Source of the DNA: CAZWMK01 sp964635065
Lineage (GTDB): Bacteria; Pseudomonadota; Alphaproteobacteria; Sphingomonadales; Sphingomonadaceae
Direction: 5' to 3'
DNA: 11,306 nt
Assembly (NCBI GenBank): GCA_964635065.1
Contig: CAZWMK010000079.1
Coordinates: forward strand, 1-11,306
The position numbers and the translations under genes are program-made. This document shows positions 1-6,740 of this stretch, piece by piece; the first letter of the stretch is position 1; each line of letters begins with the position of its first letter. Under the pieces are notes generated by a model that worked only from the letters and a program-made list of their open reading frames with translations, did not search any database and had not been told where the DNA came from.

Positions 1-402
1 GGCACCACGGTGACCTGGGCGCATCACGCCCTGATCGAAGGCGACCGCGAAGGCCTGAAGAAAGGTCTGTGGGTGACGGTCATTCTCGGCCTGCTGTTCT
101 CCGCCGTTCAGGTCTATGAATATCAGCACGCGACCTTCGCCTTCGCCGGCAACATCTACAGCGCGGCCTTTTACATGGCGACCGGCTTCCACGGCTTCCA
201 CGTGGCTGTCGGCACGATCTTCCTGATCGTCTGCCTGATCCGTGCCTACAAGGGCGACTTCACGCCGAAGCAGCACTTCGGCTTTGAAGCTGCTGCCTGG
301 TACTGGCACTTCGTCGACGTTGTGTGGCTGTTCCTGTTCATCGCCATCTATGTCTGGGGCTCGGACTTCGGCGCAGCCGTCGTTCCCGGCGCACACGGCT
401 GA
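1..402 (+). CDS. ctaE: Cytochrome c oxidase subunit III, 3' part (5' end outside window)
   Basis: This is the C-terminal 133 residues of subunit III of the aa3-type heme-copper oxidase, an integral inner-membrane subunit of the terminal respiratory complex. The frame is open from base 1, so the gene starts upstream. Three hydrophobic helices are visible, roughly residues 22-41, 51-76 and 98-122 of the fragment. The segment WAHHALIEGDREGLKKGL and the closing stretch FEAAAWYWHFVDVVWLFLF are hallmarks of the last helices of COX3. The protein ends a short tail after the final helix, as is usual for bacterial COX3. Its stop codon TGA (400-402) shares one base with the ATG of the DUF983 gene, so the two are probably translationally coupled. 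The downstream SURF1 gene confirms a cox operon. Identification is firm; only the missing N-terminus is unseen. Confidence 0.96.
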   Translation, partial: GTTVTWAHHALIEGDREGLKKGLWVTVILGLLFSAVQVYEYQHATFAFAGNIYSAAFYMATGFHGFHVAVGTIFLIVCLIRAYKGDFTPKQHFGFEAAAWYWHFVDVVWLFLFIAIYVWGSDFGAAVVPGAHG

Positions 403-788
403 TGAGCGTCAACCCCGTTCATGCCGCACTGGCAGGCAAATGTCCCCAGTGCGGCCACGGGGCCTTGTTCAAGAGCGCGGTCGGCTTTGCCGACCGTTGC
501 TCTGCTTGCGGCCTTGATCTCAGCCGCTTCAATGTCGGCGACGGACCTGCAGCATTCCTGACGCTGATCATCGGCACCATCGTGACCGGCCTTGCCATGT
601 GGCTTGAACTCAGCGTGCGCCCGGCCTGGTGGGTGCATGTGATCCTGTGGACGCCGCTGGTGATTGTCGGCACAATCGTCTCGCTCAGGCTGTCAAAGGC
701 CCTGCTTCTGGCGCTGGAGTATCGCCACGAAGCGCAGGAAGGCCGTCTTGACGCCCCGTCGTCCCCGCGGGACGAGCATAAATCGTGA
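402..788 (+). CDS. DUF983 family zinc-ribbon membrane protein
   Basis: The protein has 128 residues. The N-terminal third carries two CxxC pairs (C14/C17 and C33/C36) that look like a small zinc ribbon. The sequence NVGDGPAAF follows, then two predicted membrane helices at about residues 49-70 and 77-98 and a short charged tail. This layout is that of DUF983, a family whose biochemical role is not known to me. In alphaproteobacteria it recurs inside cytochrome oxidase operons, which suggests (inference) a part in oxidase assembly, perhaps metal or heme handling. I chose the ATG at 402 because it overlaps the COX3 stop as TGATG. The reading frame is open further upstream, but that stretch lies inside COX3 and has no support. 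The stop TGA (786-788) again overlaps the next start by one base. Confidence 0.88.
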   Translation: MSVNPVHAALAGKCPQCGHGALFKSAVGFADRCSACGLDLSRFNVGDGPAAFLTLIIGTIVTGLAMWLELSVRPAWWVHVILWTPLVIVGTIVSLRLSKALLLALEYRHEAQEGRLDAPSSPRDEHKS

Positions 789-1423
789 TGCTGCGCCGTC
801 TGCCGCTTGTCCCCACAATTTTCCTGATCGTAACCATGCCTGTCCTCTTGGGGCTGGGCCTGTGGCAGTTGCAGCGCGCCCAGTGGAAAAGTGATCTGCT
901 GATGCAGCTTGCCGCGGCCAAGGATGCCCCGGCGATCGATCTTGGGGCAGCGCGGCTTGATACCCGGCTGGGTTTCCGCAGCCTGCACGTGGCCATCGAT
1001 TGTCCGCCGCAAAAGCCGGACGTCAGGGCCGGGCGCAACCATGCTGGCCAGCCGGGTTTCGTCTATCATCTCGCCTGCCGCACGGCAGGCGGCGACGCCA
1101 TCGGCTATGTGATTGGCTGGAACAACCGGCCCGATGTCGACTGGGGGCCGCCTGCGCTCCGCAGCGACCGCATCATGGCGGCAGGTGTTCTGGTCGAGAC
1201 GGGACGCGATGATCCGCGTTTCGAACTGGTGAGCGCGCGCGCGGTTCCGCCACTTATGCCCGCTGCACCGCCGACAACCGACAGCATTCCCAACAATCAT
1301 CGCGGCTATGCCATGCAGTGGTTCGCCTTTGCCCTTGTTCTGGCGGCGATCTACGGCCTTTATGTCCGTCGCTGGCGACAGGACAATGCGGCAGAACTTG
1401 CGAAAAGCGACCTGAACGGCTAA
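788..1423 (+). CDS. SURF1 family cytochrome c oxidase assembly protein
   Basis: The product has 211 residues and matches SURF1/Shy1, an inner-membrane factor that helps place heme a in subunit I of cytochrome c oxidase. Two membrane helices bracket a periplasmic domain: about residues 8-24, ending in the family signature GLGLWQLQR (22-30), and about 177-193. The second is preceded by NNHRGYAMQWFAFA (169-182), the conserved C-terminal SURF1 motif. H171 in it is probably the histidine linked with heme binding in bacterial SURF1 proteins; that assignment is from memory of the family. The length is slightly short of typical SURF1 proteins but both signature ends are intact. The ATG at 788 overlaps the DUF983 stop (TGATG); a GTG one codon earlier (785) is an alternative. 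thrC follows after 9 bases. Confidence 0.95.
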   Translation: MLRRLPLVPTIFLIVTMPVLLGLGLWQLQRAQWKSDLLMQLAAAKDAPAIDLGAARLDTRLGFRSLHVAIDCPPQKPDVRAGRNHAGQPGFVYHLACRTAGGDAIGYVIGWNNRPDVDWGPPALRSDRIMAAGVLVETGRDDPRFELVSARAVPPLMPAAPPTTDSIPNNHRGYAMQWFAFALVLAAIYGLYVRRWRQDNAAELAKSDLNG

Positions 1424-1432
1424 CCGCACCCC

Positions 1433-2833
1433 ATGCGTTACATCAGCACCCGCGGGCAGGCGCCCGAACTCGACTTTGAAGCTGTCACGCTGGCGGGCCT
1501 GGCCAGCGACGGCGGCCTTTACGTACCCCACAGCTATCCGCGTCTGTCCGCCGACGAGATCGCGGCGCTGTCCGGAAAATCCTATGTCGAGACGGCGCTG
1601 GTGGTCTGTCGCCCGTTCGTGGCGGGCGTGTTGAGTGACGATGAACTGCGCATGCTTTTGACGGCAGCCTATGGCAGCTTTGCCCATGATGCCGTGACGC
1701 CGCTGGTGCAGCTTGATCACAGGCACTGGCTGCTGGAACTGTTCCATGGGCCGACGCTGGCATTCAAGGACGTGGCGCTGCAACTCCTTGGCCTGTTGTT
1801 CGAGCGCTTTCTTGCGAAGCAGGATGGTCATGTGACCATCGTCGGGGCGACTAGCGGCGACACCGGTTCGGCGGCGATCCAGGCGGTGGCCAACCGTGCC
1901 AAGATCGATATTTTCATGCTGCACCCCAATGGTCGCGTCTCGGAAGTGCAGCGCCGCCAGATGACGACCGTGCTGGCGCCGAACGTCTACAATATCGCCA
2001 TTGACGGCACCTTCGACGACGCGCAGGCGCTGGTGAAGGCAATGTTCAATGACAAGGCATTCGCCGGTCGTTTCCAGCTGTCGGCTGTGAACTCGATCAA
2101 CTGGGCGCGCCTGATGGCCCAGATCGTCTATTATTTCTATGCTGCCGTCCGCCTTGGCGCGCCGGAACGTCCTGTGGCCTTTTCGGTGCCGACGGGCAAT
2201 TTCGGCGACGTGTTCGCGGGCTATGTTGCGGCGCGCATGGGGCTTCCGGTCGAACGGCTGGTGGTGGCGACCAACATCAACGACATCCTGCACCGTGCGC
2301 TGTCAGCGGGCGATTACAGCCAGGGCACGGTTGCGCCGACAGCGGCACCGTCGATGGATATTCAGGTCAGCAGCAATTTCGAACGGCTTCTGTTCGATCT
2401 CGTCGCGCGCGATCCGGCGCAGCTGCGGGCGATGATGCAGGGCTTTGAGGCGAGTAAGCGGCTGGATATTCCGGCCAGTGTCCGTGCACAGGCTGCGGCG
2501 CTGTTCAGCAGTGCGCGCGTTGATAATGCGCGCATGACACAGGCGCTGCGCTGGGCGGCGGATCATAGCGGTCAGATCATCGACCCGCATACTGCCATTG
2601 GCCTGGCTGCGGCGCAGGATTGCGACATTCCGGCGGATGTGCCGGTTGTGACGCTGGCGACCGCACATCCCGCCAAATTCCCCGATGCCGTTTTCGCCGC
2701 AACCGGCCTGCATCCGCAGATGCCGCCGCGTGCCGATGGCCTGTTCGAGCGCGAAGAGCGTTACGCATCGCTGCCCGCCGATCTTCAGGCGATCGAAACC
2801 TATGTCGCGGAACGCGCGACGCCGAGGGCATGA
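1433..2833 (+). CDS. thrC: Threonine synthase
   Basis: This cytoplasmic PLP enzyme of 466 residues converts O-phosphohomoserine to threonine and phosphate, the last step of threonine synthesis. The N-terminus MRYISTRG and the early DGGLYVP are typical of bacterial ThrC. The PLP lysine is K112, in HGPTLAFKDVALQLLG. The phosphate-binding regions are seen in GATSGDTGSAA (about 139-149) and SVPTGNFGDVFAGYVA (about 252-267). Length and motifs fit the longer bacterial form (E. coli is somewhat shorter). The start lies 9 bases after the SURF1 stop and no Shine-Dalgarno sequence is obvious, so translation may rely on ribosomes finishing SURF1. Its stop (2831-2833) overlaps the next gene as ATGA. No other threonine pathway gene is nearby, so the link to the cox genes is one of co-transcription rather than pathway. 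Confidence 0.97.
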   Translation: MRYISTRGQAPELDFEAVTLAGLASDGGLYVPHSYPRLSADEIAALSGKSYVETALVVCRPFVAGVLSDDELRMLLTAAYGSFAHDAVTPLVQLDHRHWLLELFHGPTLAFKDVALQLLGLLFERFLAKQDGHVTIVGATSGDTGSAAIQAVANRAKIDIFMLHPNGRVSEVQRRQMTTVLAPNVYNIAIDGTFDDAQALVKAMFNDKAFAGRFQLSAVNSINWARLMAQIVYYFYAAVRLGAPERPVAFSVPTGNFGDVFAGYVAARMGLPVERLVVATNINDILHRALSAGDYSQGTVAPTAAPSMDIQVSSNFERLLFDLVARDPAQLRAMMQGFEASKRLDIPASVRAQAAALFSSARVDNARMTQALRWAADHSGQIIDPHTAIGLAAAQDCDIPADVPVVTLATAHPAKFPDAVFAATGLHPQMPPRADGLFEREERYASLPADLQAIETYVAERATPRA

Positions 2834-4050
2834 CGCAGCTTACGACGCTCGATAACGGCTTGCGCGTTGCAAGCCTGTCGATGCCCGGCCTCGAAACGGC
2901 GGCGGTTGCGTTGTCGGTCGATACAGGCTCGCGCTTCGAAGAGGCGGCTGTGAACGGCGTTGCGCATCTGTTCGAGCATATGGTGTTCAAGGGCACGGCC
3001 ACGCGGTCCGCGCGCGCCATTGCCGAAGAGATCGAGGACGTCGGCGGCTCGCTCAACGCCTATACCGGGCGCGATATTACGGTCTTTCATGCCCGGGTGC
3101 TGGCGAACGATCTGCCACTTGGGCTTGATATCATCGGCGATCTGGTCAGAAACGCCCGCTTCGACGAAGCCGAACTGGCGCGCGAGCGGCAAGTGGTATT
3201 GCAGGAACTGGGCGAGGCGCGCGATACGCCCGACGACATCATCTACGATCATCTGCAGGCGACCGCCTTCCCCGATCAGCCCTTTGGCCGTTCCATCCTC
3301 GGCGACGAAGCGAGCATTGCCGCGATCGACCGGGATGCGCTGATCGCCTGGCAGAGGCTGCATTATGCCGGATCGTCGATGGTGGTGTCGGCTGCGGGCA
3401 AGGTCGATCATGATGCCCTTGTGGCACAGGCCGCACGCCTGTTCGGCGATCTGCCGCAAACCATCCGCACCGCGCCGCATCCCGCGATCTATACCGGGGG
3501 TGATCTTGCCGACAAGCGCCGCTTCGAACAGGCGCATCTGACATTGGGCTGGCAGGGGCCGGCCCATGACGACGCCGATCACTATGCCTTGATGCTTTAT
3601 GCAACGGCTGCGGGCGGCGGCATGTCGTCGCGGCTGTTTCAGGAACTGCGCGAGGAGCGGGGGCTGGCCTACAGCATTTACGCCAGCCATGCGCCCTATG
3701 CCGATACGGGGCTGTTCAGCGTGTATATGGCTACGGCGAAGAAGGATGTCGCGCAGGCCATCGACCTGACGCGTGATGTGCTTGCAGCTTCTGCCGCCAA
3801 TCTTGACAGTGCCGAACTGGCGCGTGCCAAGGCCCAGGTCAAGGCGGGGCTGATGATGGCGCTGGAAGGCTGCGCTGCGCAGGCGGAAAGCATCGGGCGT
3901 CAGTTGCTGGTATTCGGGCGGATCGTCGCGCCATCCGAAATCGTCGGCCGGATCGACAGCGTGACAGTCGATGACGTGCGCACCGCTGCCAGCCGGATGC
4001 TGGCACGACCGATGACGCGGGCCAGCGTCGGAGCGGCCTTGCCGGCATGA
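2830..4050 (+). CDS. M16 family zinc metallopeptidase (mitochondrial processing peptidase-like)
   Basis: The 406-residue protein has the inverted zinc motif HLFEH at residues 46-50. E126, 76 residues after H50, fits the third zinc ligand, and E119 fits the companion conserved glutamate. The C-terminal half holds the glycine-rich loop AAGGGMSSRLFQELREERG (about 260-278) and the RGLAYS element (277-282), so both halves of the M16 fold look intact. The size and motifs match bacterial relatives of the mitochondrial processing peptidase beta subunit. No signal peptide is visible, so it is probably cytoplasmic. Substrates are unknown. I chose ATG 2830 because it overlaps the thrC stop (ATGA) and begins the family's usual TTLDNGLRV segment. 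The frame is open upstream but only within thrC. It ends in another ATGA overlap with the methyltransferase gene. Confidence 0.94.
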   Translation: MTQLTTLDNGLRVASLSMPGLETAAVALSVDTGSRFEEAAVNGVAHLFEHMVFKGTATRSARAIAEEIEDVGGSLNAYTGRDITVFHARVLANDLPLGLDIIGDLVRNARFDEAELARERQVVLQELGEARDTPDDIIYDHLQATAFPDQPFGRSILGDEASIAAIDRDALIAWQRLHYAGSSMVVSAAGKVDHDALVAQAARLFGDLPQTIRTAPHPAIYTGGDLADKRRFEQAHLTLGWQGPAHDDADHYALMLYATAAGGGMSSRLFQELREERGLAYSIYASHAPYADTGLFSVYMATAKKDVAQAIDLTRDVLAASAANLDSAELARAKAQVKAGLMMALEGCAAQAESIGRQLLVFGRIVAPSEIVGRIDSVTVDDVRTAASRMLARPMTRASVGAALPA

Positions 4051-4916
4051 TCAAGCAACTCGATACCATCGTGACCGAAGCGTGGGCCGATTACGGCCTG
4101 ATCGACAGTGGCCATGGCCGCAAGCTGGAACGCTATGGTCCGCACTGCTTCATCCGCCCCGAACCGCAGGCGCTGTGGGCACCCGCCCGCCCTGAATGGC
4201 AGGCGGATGGCGAATTTGTCGGCGGTTCCGACGAGGACGGCGGGGGGCGCTGGAAACTGTCGCCGAACGTCCCGCAAGCCTGGCCGCTGACGCGTGGCGA
4301 CATCCGTTTCTGGGCCGCGAACACGCCTTTTCGTCATCTGGCCTTCTTCCCGGACATGGCGCCGCAGTGGGACTGGATGGCAGCGCGGTTGAAGCCGGGC
4401 GCCGAGGTTTTGAATCTGTTCGGCTATACCGGCGTCGGATCACTCTATTGCGCTGCCGCCGGAGCGCGCGTGACGCATGTCGATGCCTCGAAAAAGGCGA
4501 TCAGCGCCGCCGTCGAGAACCAGAAACTGTCGGGTCTGGCGGACAAGCCGATCCGCTGGATCGTTGACGATGCCATGAAGTTTTTGCGGCGCGAAGTGCG
4601 GCGCGGCAAACGCTATGACGCGATCCTGCTCGACCCGCCGAAATATGGCCGCGGCCCAACCGGCGAGGTGTGGGAGCTTTATGCGGGTTTGGGCGAAATG
4701 ATCGCGCTTTGCCGCCAACTGCTCGATCGCGATTCCGCGTTTCTGGTGCTGACCGTCTATGCCATCCGCATGTCGGCGCTCAGCATCGGCGAACTGGTGC
4801 GCCAGTCGCTTGCTGATCTTGGCGGCCAGGTTCAGGCCGGGGAAATGGCGATCCGCGAGGAAACGCGCGGCCTGTTGCTGCCGACCGCGATTTTCAGCCG
4901 CTGGGAAAACGCCTGA
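4047..4916 (+). CDS. Class I SAM-dependent methyltransferase, RlmI-like, without PUA domain
   Basis: The product has 289 residues. The SAM-binding motif I is NLFGYTGVGSLYCAAAGA (about 123-140), an acidic residue D146 follows in THVDASKKA, and the catalytic-loop motif is DPPKYGRG (196-203). This combination is typical of the COG1092 type, which includes rRNA cytosine-C5 methyltransferases such as RlmI. The N-terminal region (DYGLIDSGHGRKLERYG, then FIRPEPQALW) is characteristic of a shorter alphaproteobacterial subgroup that lacks an RNA-binding PUA domain. An rRNA substrate is therefore plausible but not shown. Class and fold are secure. The start ATG 4047 overlaps the peptidase stop (ATGA); a GGAG lies 13 bases upstream. 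The stop at 4914-4916 is only 4 bases from the stop of the convergent M23 gene, with no visible hairpin terminator between them. Confidence 0.9.
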   Translation: MIKQLDTIVTEAWADYGLIDSGHGRKLERYGPHCFIRPEPQALWAPARPEWQADGEFVGGSDEDGGGRWKLSPNVPQAWPLTRGDIRFWAANTPFRHLAFFPDMAPQWDWMAARLKPGAEVLNLFGYTGVGSLYCAAAGARVTHVDASKKAISAAVENQKLSGLADKPIRWIVDDAMKFLRREVRRGKRYDAILLDPPKYGRGPTGEVWELYAGLGEMIALCRQLLDRDSAFLVLTVYAIRMSALSIGELVRQSLADLGGQVQAGEMAIREETRGLLLPTAIFSRWENA

Positions 4917-4920
4917 CCGT

Positions 4921-6459
4921 TCAGCGGCGGGCTGCGGCGGCGCGTTCCTTGGCCTTGGCATTGCTGTCGGCCACGCTGTCGGCCGTGCCTGTTGCCTTGA
5001 GATTGCGCAGGCGGGCCATTTCATTCTTGAAGCGCGACAGTTCGCCGCCACCAAGCTGGGTGCCGATCGGCAGCTTCGCCGACTGCGGATTGACGGCCTT
5101 GCCGCGCATATAGACTTCATAGTGCAGGTGTGGACCGGTCGACAGGCCTGTCGAGCCGACATAGCCGATGACCTGCCCCTGCGAGACCTTGGCGCCAGTG
5201 CGGGCATTTTTGGCAAAGCGGCTCATGTGGCTGTAGCTGGTTTCAATGCCGTTGGCATGGCGGATGCGGGTGTGATTGCCATAGCCGCGATTGACACCGG
5301 CAAAGACGATGGTGCCATCCGCCGCCGCCATGATTGGCGTGCCCGTGCCAGCCGAGAAGTCGACACCCTTGTGCAGGCGCGAATAGCCTAGGATCGGGTG
5401 CAGGCGCATGCCAAAGCCGCTCGACATCCGCGCGCCGTCGACGGGCGTGCGCATCAGACCGCGCTTGAGGCCGCTACCATCGGCCTTGAAATAGGCGGTG
5501 CGCCCGCCCGTGGTCCAGCGCATCATCTCGATCTTCTTCTTGCCGTCGATGGCGCCATAGAGAAGGTTGCCAGTCTCGGTTTCGCCGGTTGCGGCGCGGC
5601 GATGCTCGACGACGATGTCGAAACGATCACTGGCCCCGACATCGCGCTGGAAGTCGATCGCATGGCCGAGCTCGCGGATGAAGGCAGAGACGGTCTTGCC
5701 CGGCAGGCCCGCGGCTCGTGCGGCACGATAGAGGCTGCCGCCGACCTGACCGGTCACGCGCAAGGGGGTGTCGTCAACCGCGATCGGAATGCGCTTCAAG
5801 GTCAGCGCGCCCGCCGGATCGCGATAGAGTTCCAGTTTGAGATCGAACGCCGCGCGGAAGGCGAGGTGATCAAGAGGGCGCGGACTGGCTTTGTCGGGGC
5901 GGCGACCGAGCACGACATCGAAACTGGTGCCGGGTTTCAGCTTGCGGACATCGGCGGCGGGGGCAATCAGGCTGCTTGCACGCGCAATGTCTGCCGCACT
6001 GACGCCGACGCGCCGGAGCGCACCGCCAAAGCTGTCGACCGCCCGCAGTTTCGCGGTGGCCTCGATGCGCGGACGTTCGGGCGGTGCCGAGAGGCGGACT
6101 GCGGCCTTGGTGGGCGCAAGACGATGGCCGGTCGTGGAATTCTGGCGGATGGGGGCGATGGCAAGGGCCGCGACCTGTTCATATTCGGCGTGGACAAAAC
6201 CGGGGTGCGTCGGCACGGGCAGGGGGGTGATGCGCGCGCCGAGGAACAGCATGGCCGTGGTCAGCAGCGTGACGGTCGCCAGCCCCTGCCACCAGCGCAG
6301 CGTGCCGATCCGGTCGCCGAGGTCGACGATGAGGTCGAGGTCGTCGAAGTCAAAGTTCTGCCGTGCGGCACGGGCGCGATGCACGACAGGCAGGGTCATT
6401 GCGCGCCCCATGAAGCCTGAGGCGGCGCTTTCGAAGGCACGAAGCGCTGGCTGATGCAT
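4921..6459 (-). CDS. Membrane-anchored M23 family metallopeptidase (MepM-like)
   Basis: The predicted 512-residue protein probably cuts peptidoglycan cross-links or is a regulator of such cutting. It has a cytoplasmic N-terminus with an acidic patch FDFDDLDLIVDLGDRIG (about 36-52) and one membrane helix (about 58-76). A MepM/Csd3-like middle region with a LysM-like stretch (DSFGGALRRVGVSAADI, from 142) comes next. The C-terminal M23 domain spans about 345-460. The zinc site is complete: H363 and D367 in RLHKGVDFS, H411 in SYSHMS, and H444/H446 in TGPHLHYE. The tail is alanine- and lysine-rich. I chose ATG 6459, preceded by a G-rich stretch (AAGGGCGGGGG) about 7-8 bases upstream. A TTG start at 6561 would give 546 residues but coincides with a TTGACA that looks more like a promoter element. 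ATG at 6399 is another option. Confidence 0.9.
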   Translation of the reverse strand: MHQPALRAFESAASGFMGRAMTLPVVHRARAARQNFDFDDLDLIVDLGDRIGTLRWWQGLATVTLLTTAMLFLGARITPLPVPTHPGFVHAEYEQVAALAIAPIRQNSTTGHRLAPTKAAVRLSAPPERPRIEATAKLRAVDSFGGALRRVGVSAADIARASSLIAPAADVRKLKPGTSFDVVLGRRPDKASPRPLDHLAFRAAFDLKLELYRDPAGALTLKRIPIAVDDTPLRVTGQVGGSLYRAARAAGLPGKTVSAFIRELGHAIDFQRDVGASDRFDIVVEHRRAATGETETGNLLYGAIDGKKKIEMMRWTTGGRTAYFKADGSGLKRGLMRTPVDGARMSSGFGMRLHPILGYSRLHKGVDFSAGTGTPIMAAADGTIVFAGVNRGYGNHTRIRHANGIETSYSHMSRFAKNARTGAKVSQGQVIGYVGSTGLSTGPHLHYEVYMRGKAVNPQSAKLPIGTQLGGGELSRFKNEMARLRNLKATGTADSVADSNAKAKERAAAARR

Positions 6460-6680
6460 TGATGGGCCCCCGCCCTTGATCCCGACCCGAAATATGCGAC
6501 GCAAAACGGCAAGACTGAAAAATTGTTGCCGGAAACTGTCTGCTTGGTTGTTTAATGTCAATTAAGCACGACCTTGAAAACGCCACGAAAGCGGCGAGTC
6601 GAATGTCTTAGAAGGTTCACTTGTGAGCCATGCCTAAAAGTGGCAGTCTTTCTCTGCCATCGCGGTTAGACGGAGAAGCG
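6460..6680. other. Divergent intergenic region between the M23 peptidase and helicase genes
   Basis: This stretch must hold control signals for both divergent genes. It is more AT-rich than the flanking genes around 6540-6570. On the - strand a perfect TTGACA lies at 6561-6556 and could be a -35 element for the peptidase gene, but no convincing -10 sits at the usual distance. On the + strand I found no confident promoter. A short inverted repeat at 6641-6659 is listed separately. An in-frame ATG at 6630 would lengthen the leader ORF at 6681 to 36 codons. Confidence 0.5.
6641..6659 (+). repeat. Short inverted repeat upstream of the helicase leader ORF
   Basis: TGGCAG (6641-6646) and CTGCCA (6654-6659) form a perfect 6-bp stem with a 7-base pyrimidine-rich loop. 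It ends 12 bases before the GGAG of the leader ORF and has no T-run, so it is not a terminator. It could be a small 5' UTR hairpin or an operator; it could also be chance at this length. Confidence 0.35.
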
Positions 6681-6740
6681 ATGAACAGGCGTCCGAGCCC
6701 CCGTGGCCAATGCTGTTCCCGTCACGGGAGACGGGGATGA
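6681..6740 (+). CDS. Putative 19-residue leader peptide overlapping the helicase start
   Basis: The ATG at 6681 is preceded by GGAGAAG (GGAG at 6672-6675, 5 bases of spacing), a good Shine-Dalgarno sequence. The frame reads MNRRPSPRGQCCSRHGRRG and stops at TGA 6738-6740. That stop overlaps the likely helicase ATG (6737) as ATGA, the same junction type seen in the upstream operon. The peptide is rich in arginine (7 of 19) and has adjacent cysteines. An in-frame ATG at 6630 would give a 36-residue version, but its ribosome site is weaker. The layout suggests a leader ORF coupled to helicase translation. That is inference: a frame this short can arise by chance, and conservation has not been tested. 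Confidence 0.35.
   Translation: MNRRPSPRGQCCSRHGRRG
6726..6730 (+). promoter_or_regulatory. Ribosome binding site deciding the helicase start
   Basis: GGGAG lies 6 bases before ATG 6737. The in-frame ATG at 6710 has no comparable purine-rich site, so the shorter start is preferred. Residues after 6737 (MSDRLGHRLTAVLGPTNTGK) lead directly into the helicase Walker A motif. Confidence 0.65.

Noticed and set aside
419..2293. 624-codon open frame on the - strand opposite DUF983, SURF1 and thrC
   Set aside because: It lies in exact codon register with SURF1 and thrC, so it would stop only where those genes use TTA, CTA or TCA, which are rare in GC-rich genomes. It has no domain I recognise and cuts across three firmly identified genes.
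2620..2829. 70-codon upstream extension of the M16 peptidase frame
   Set aside because: It lies wholly inside thrC, reads as arginine-rich sequence, and the family N-terminus begins at ATG 2830, which also overlaps the thrC stop.
4914..4923. Possible terminator between the convergent methyltransferase and M23 genes
   Set aside because: Only 4 bases separate the stop codons and no stem with a T-run is visible on either strand.
4759..6420. Two adjoining + strand open frames (4759-5391 and 5398-6420) opposite the M23 gene
   Set aside because: They overlap a gene with a complete M23 zinc site on the other strand and show no motifs of their own; they are antisense shadows.
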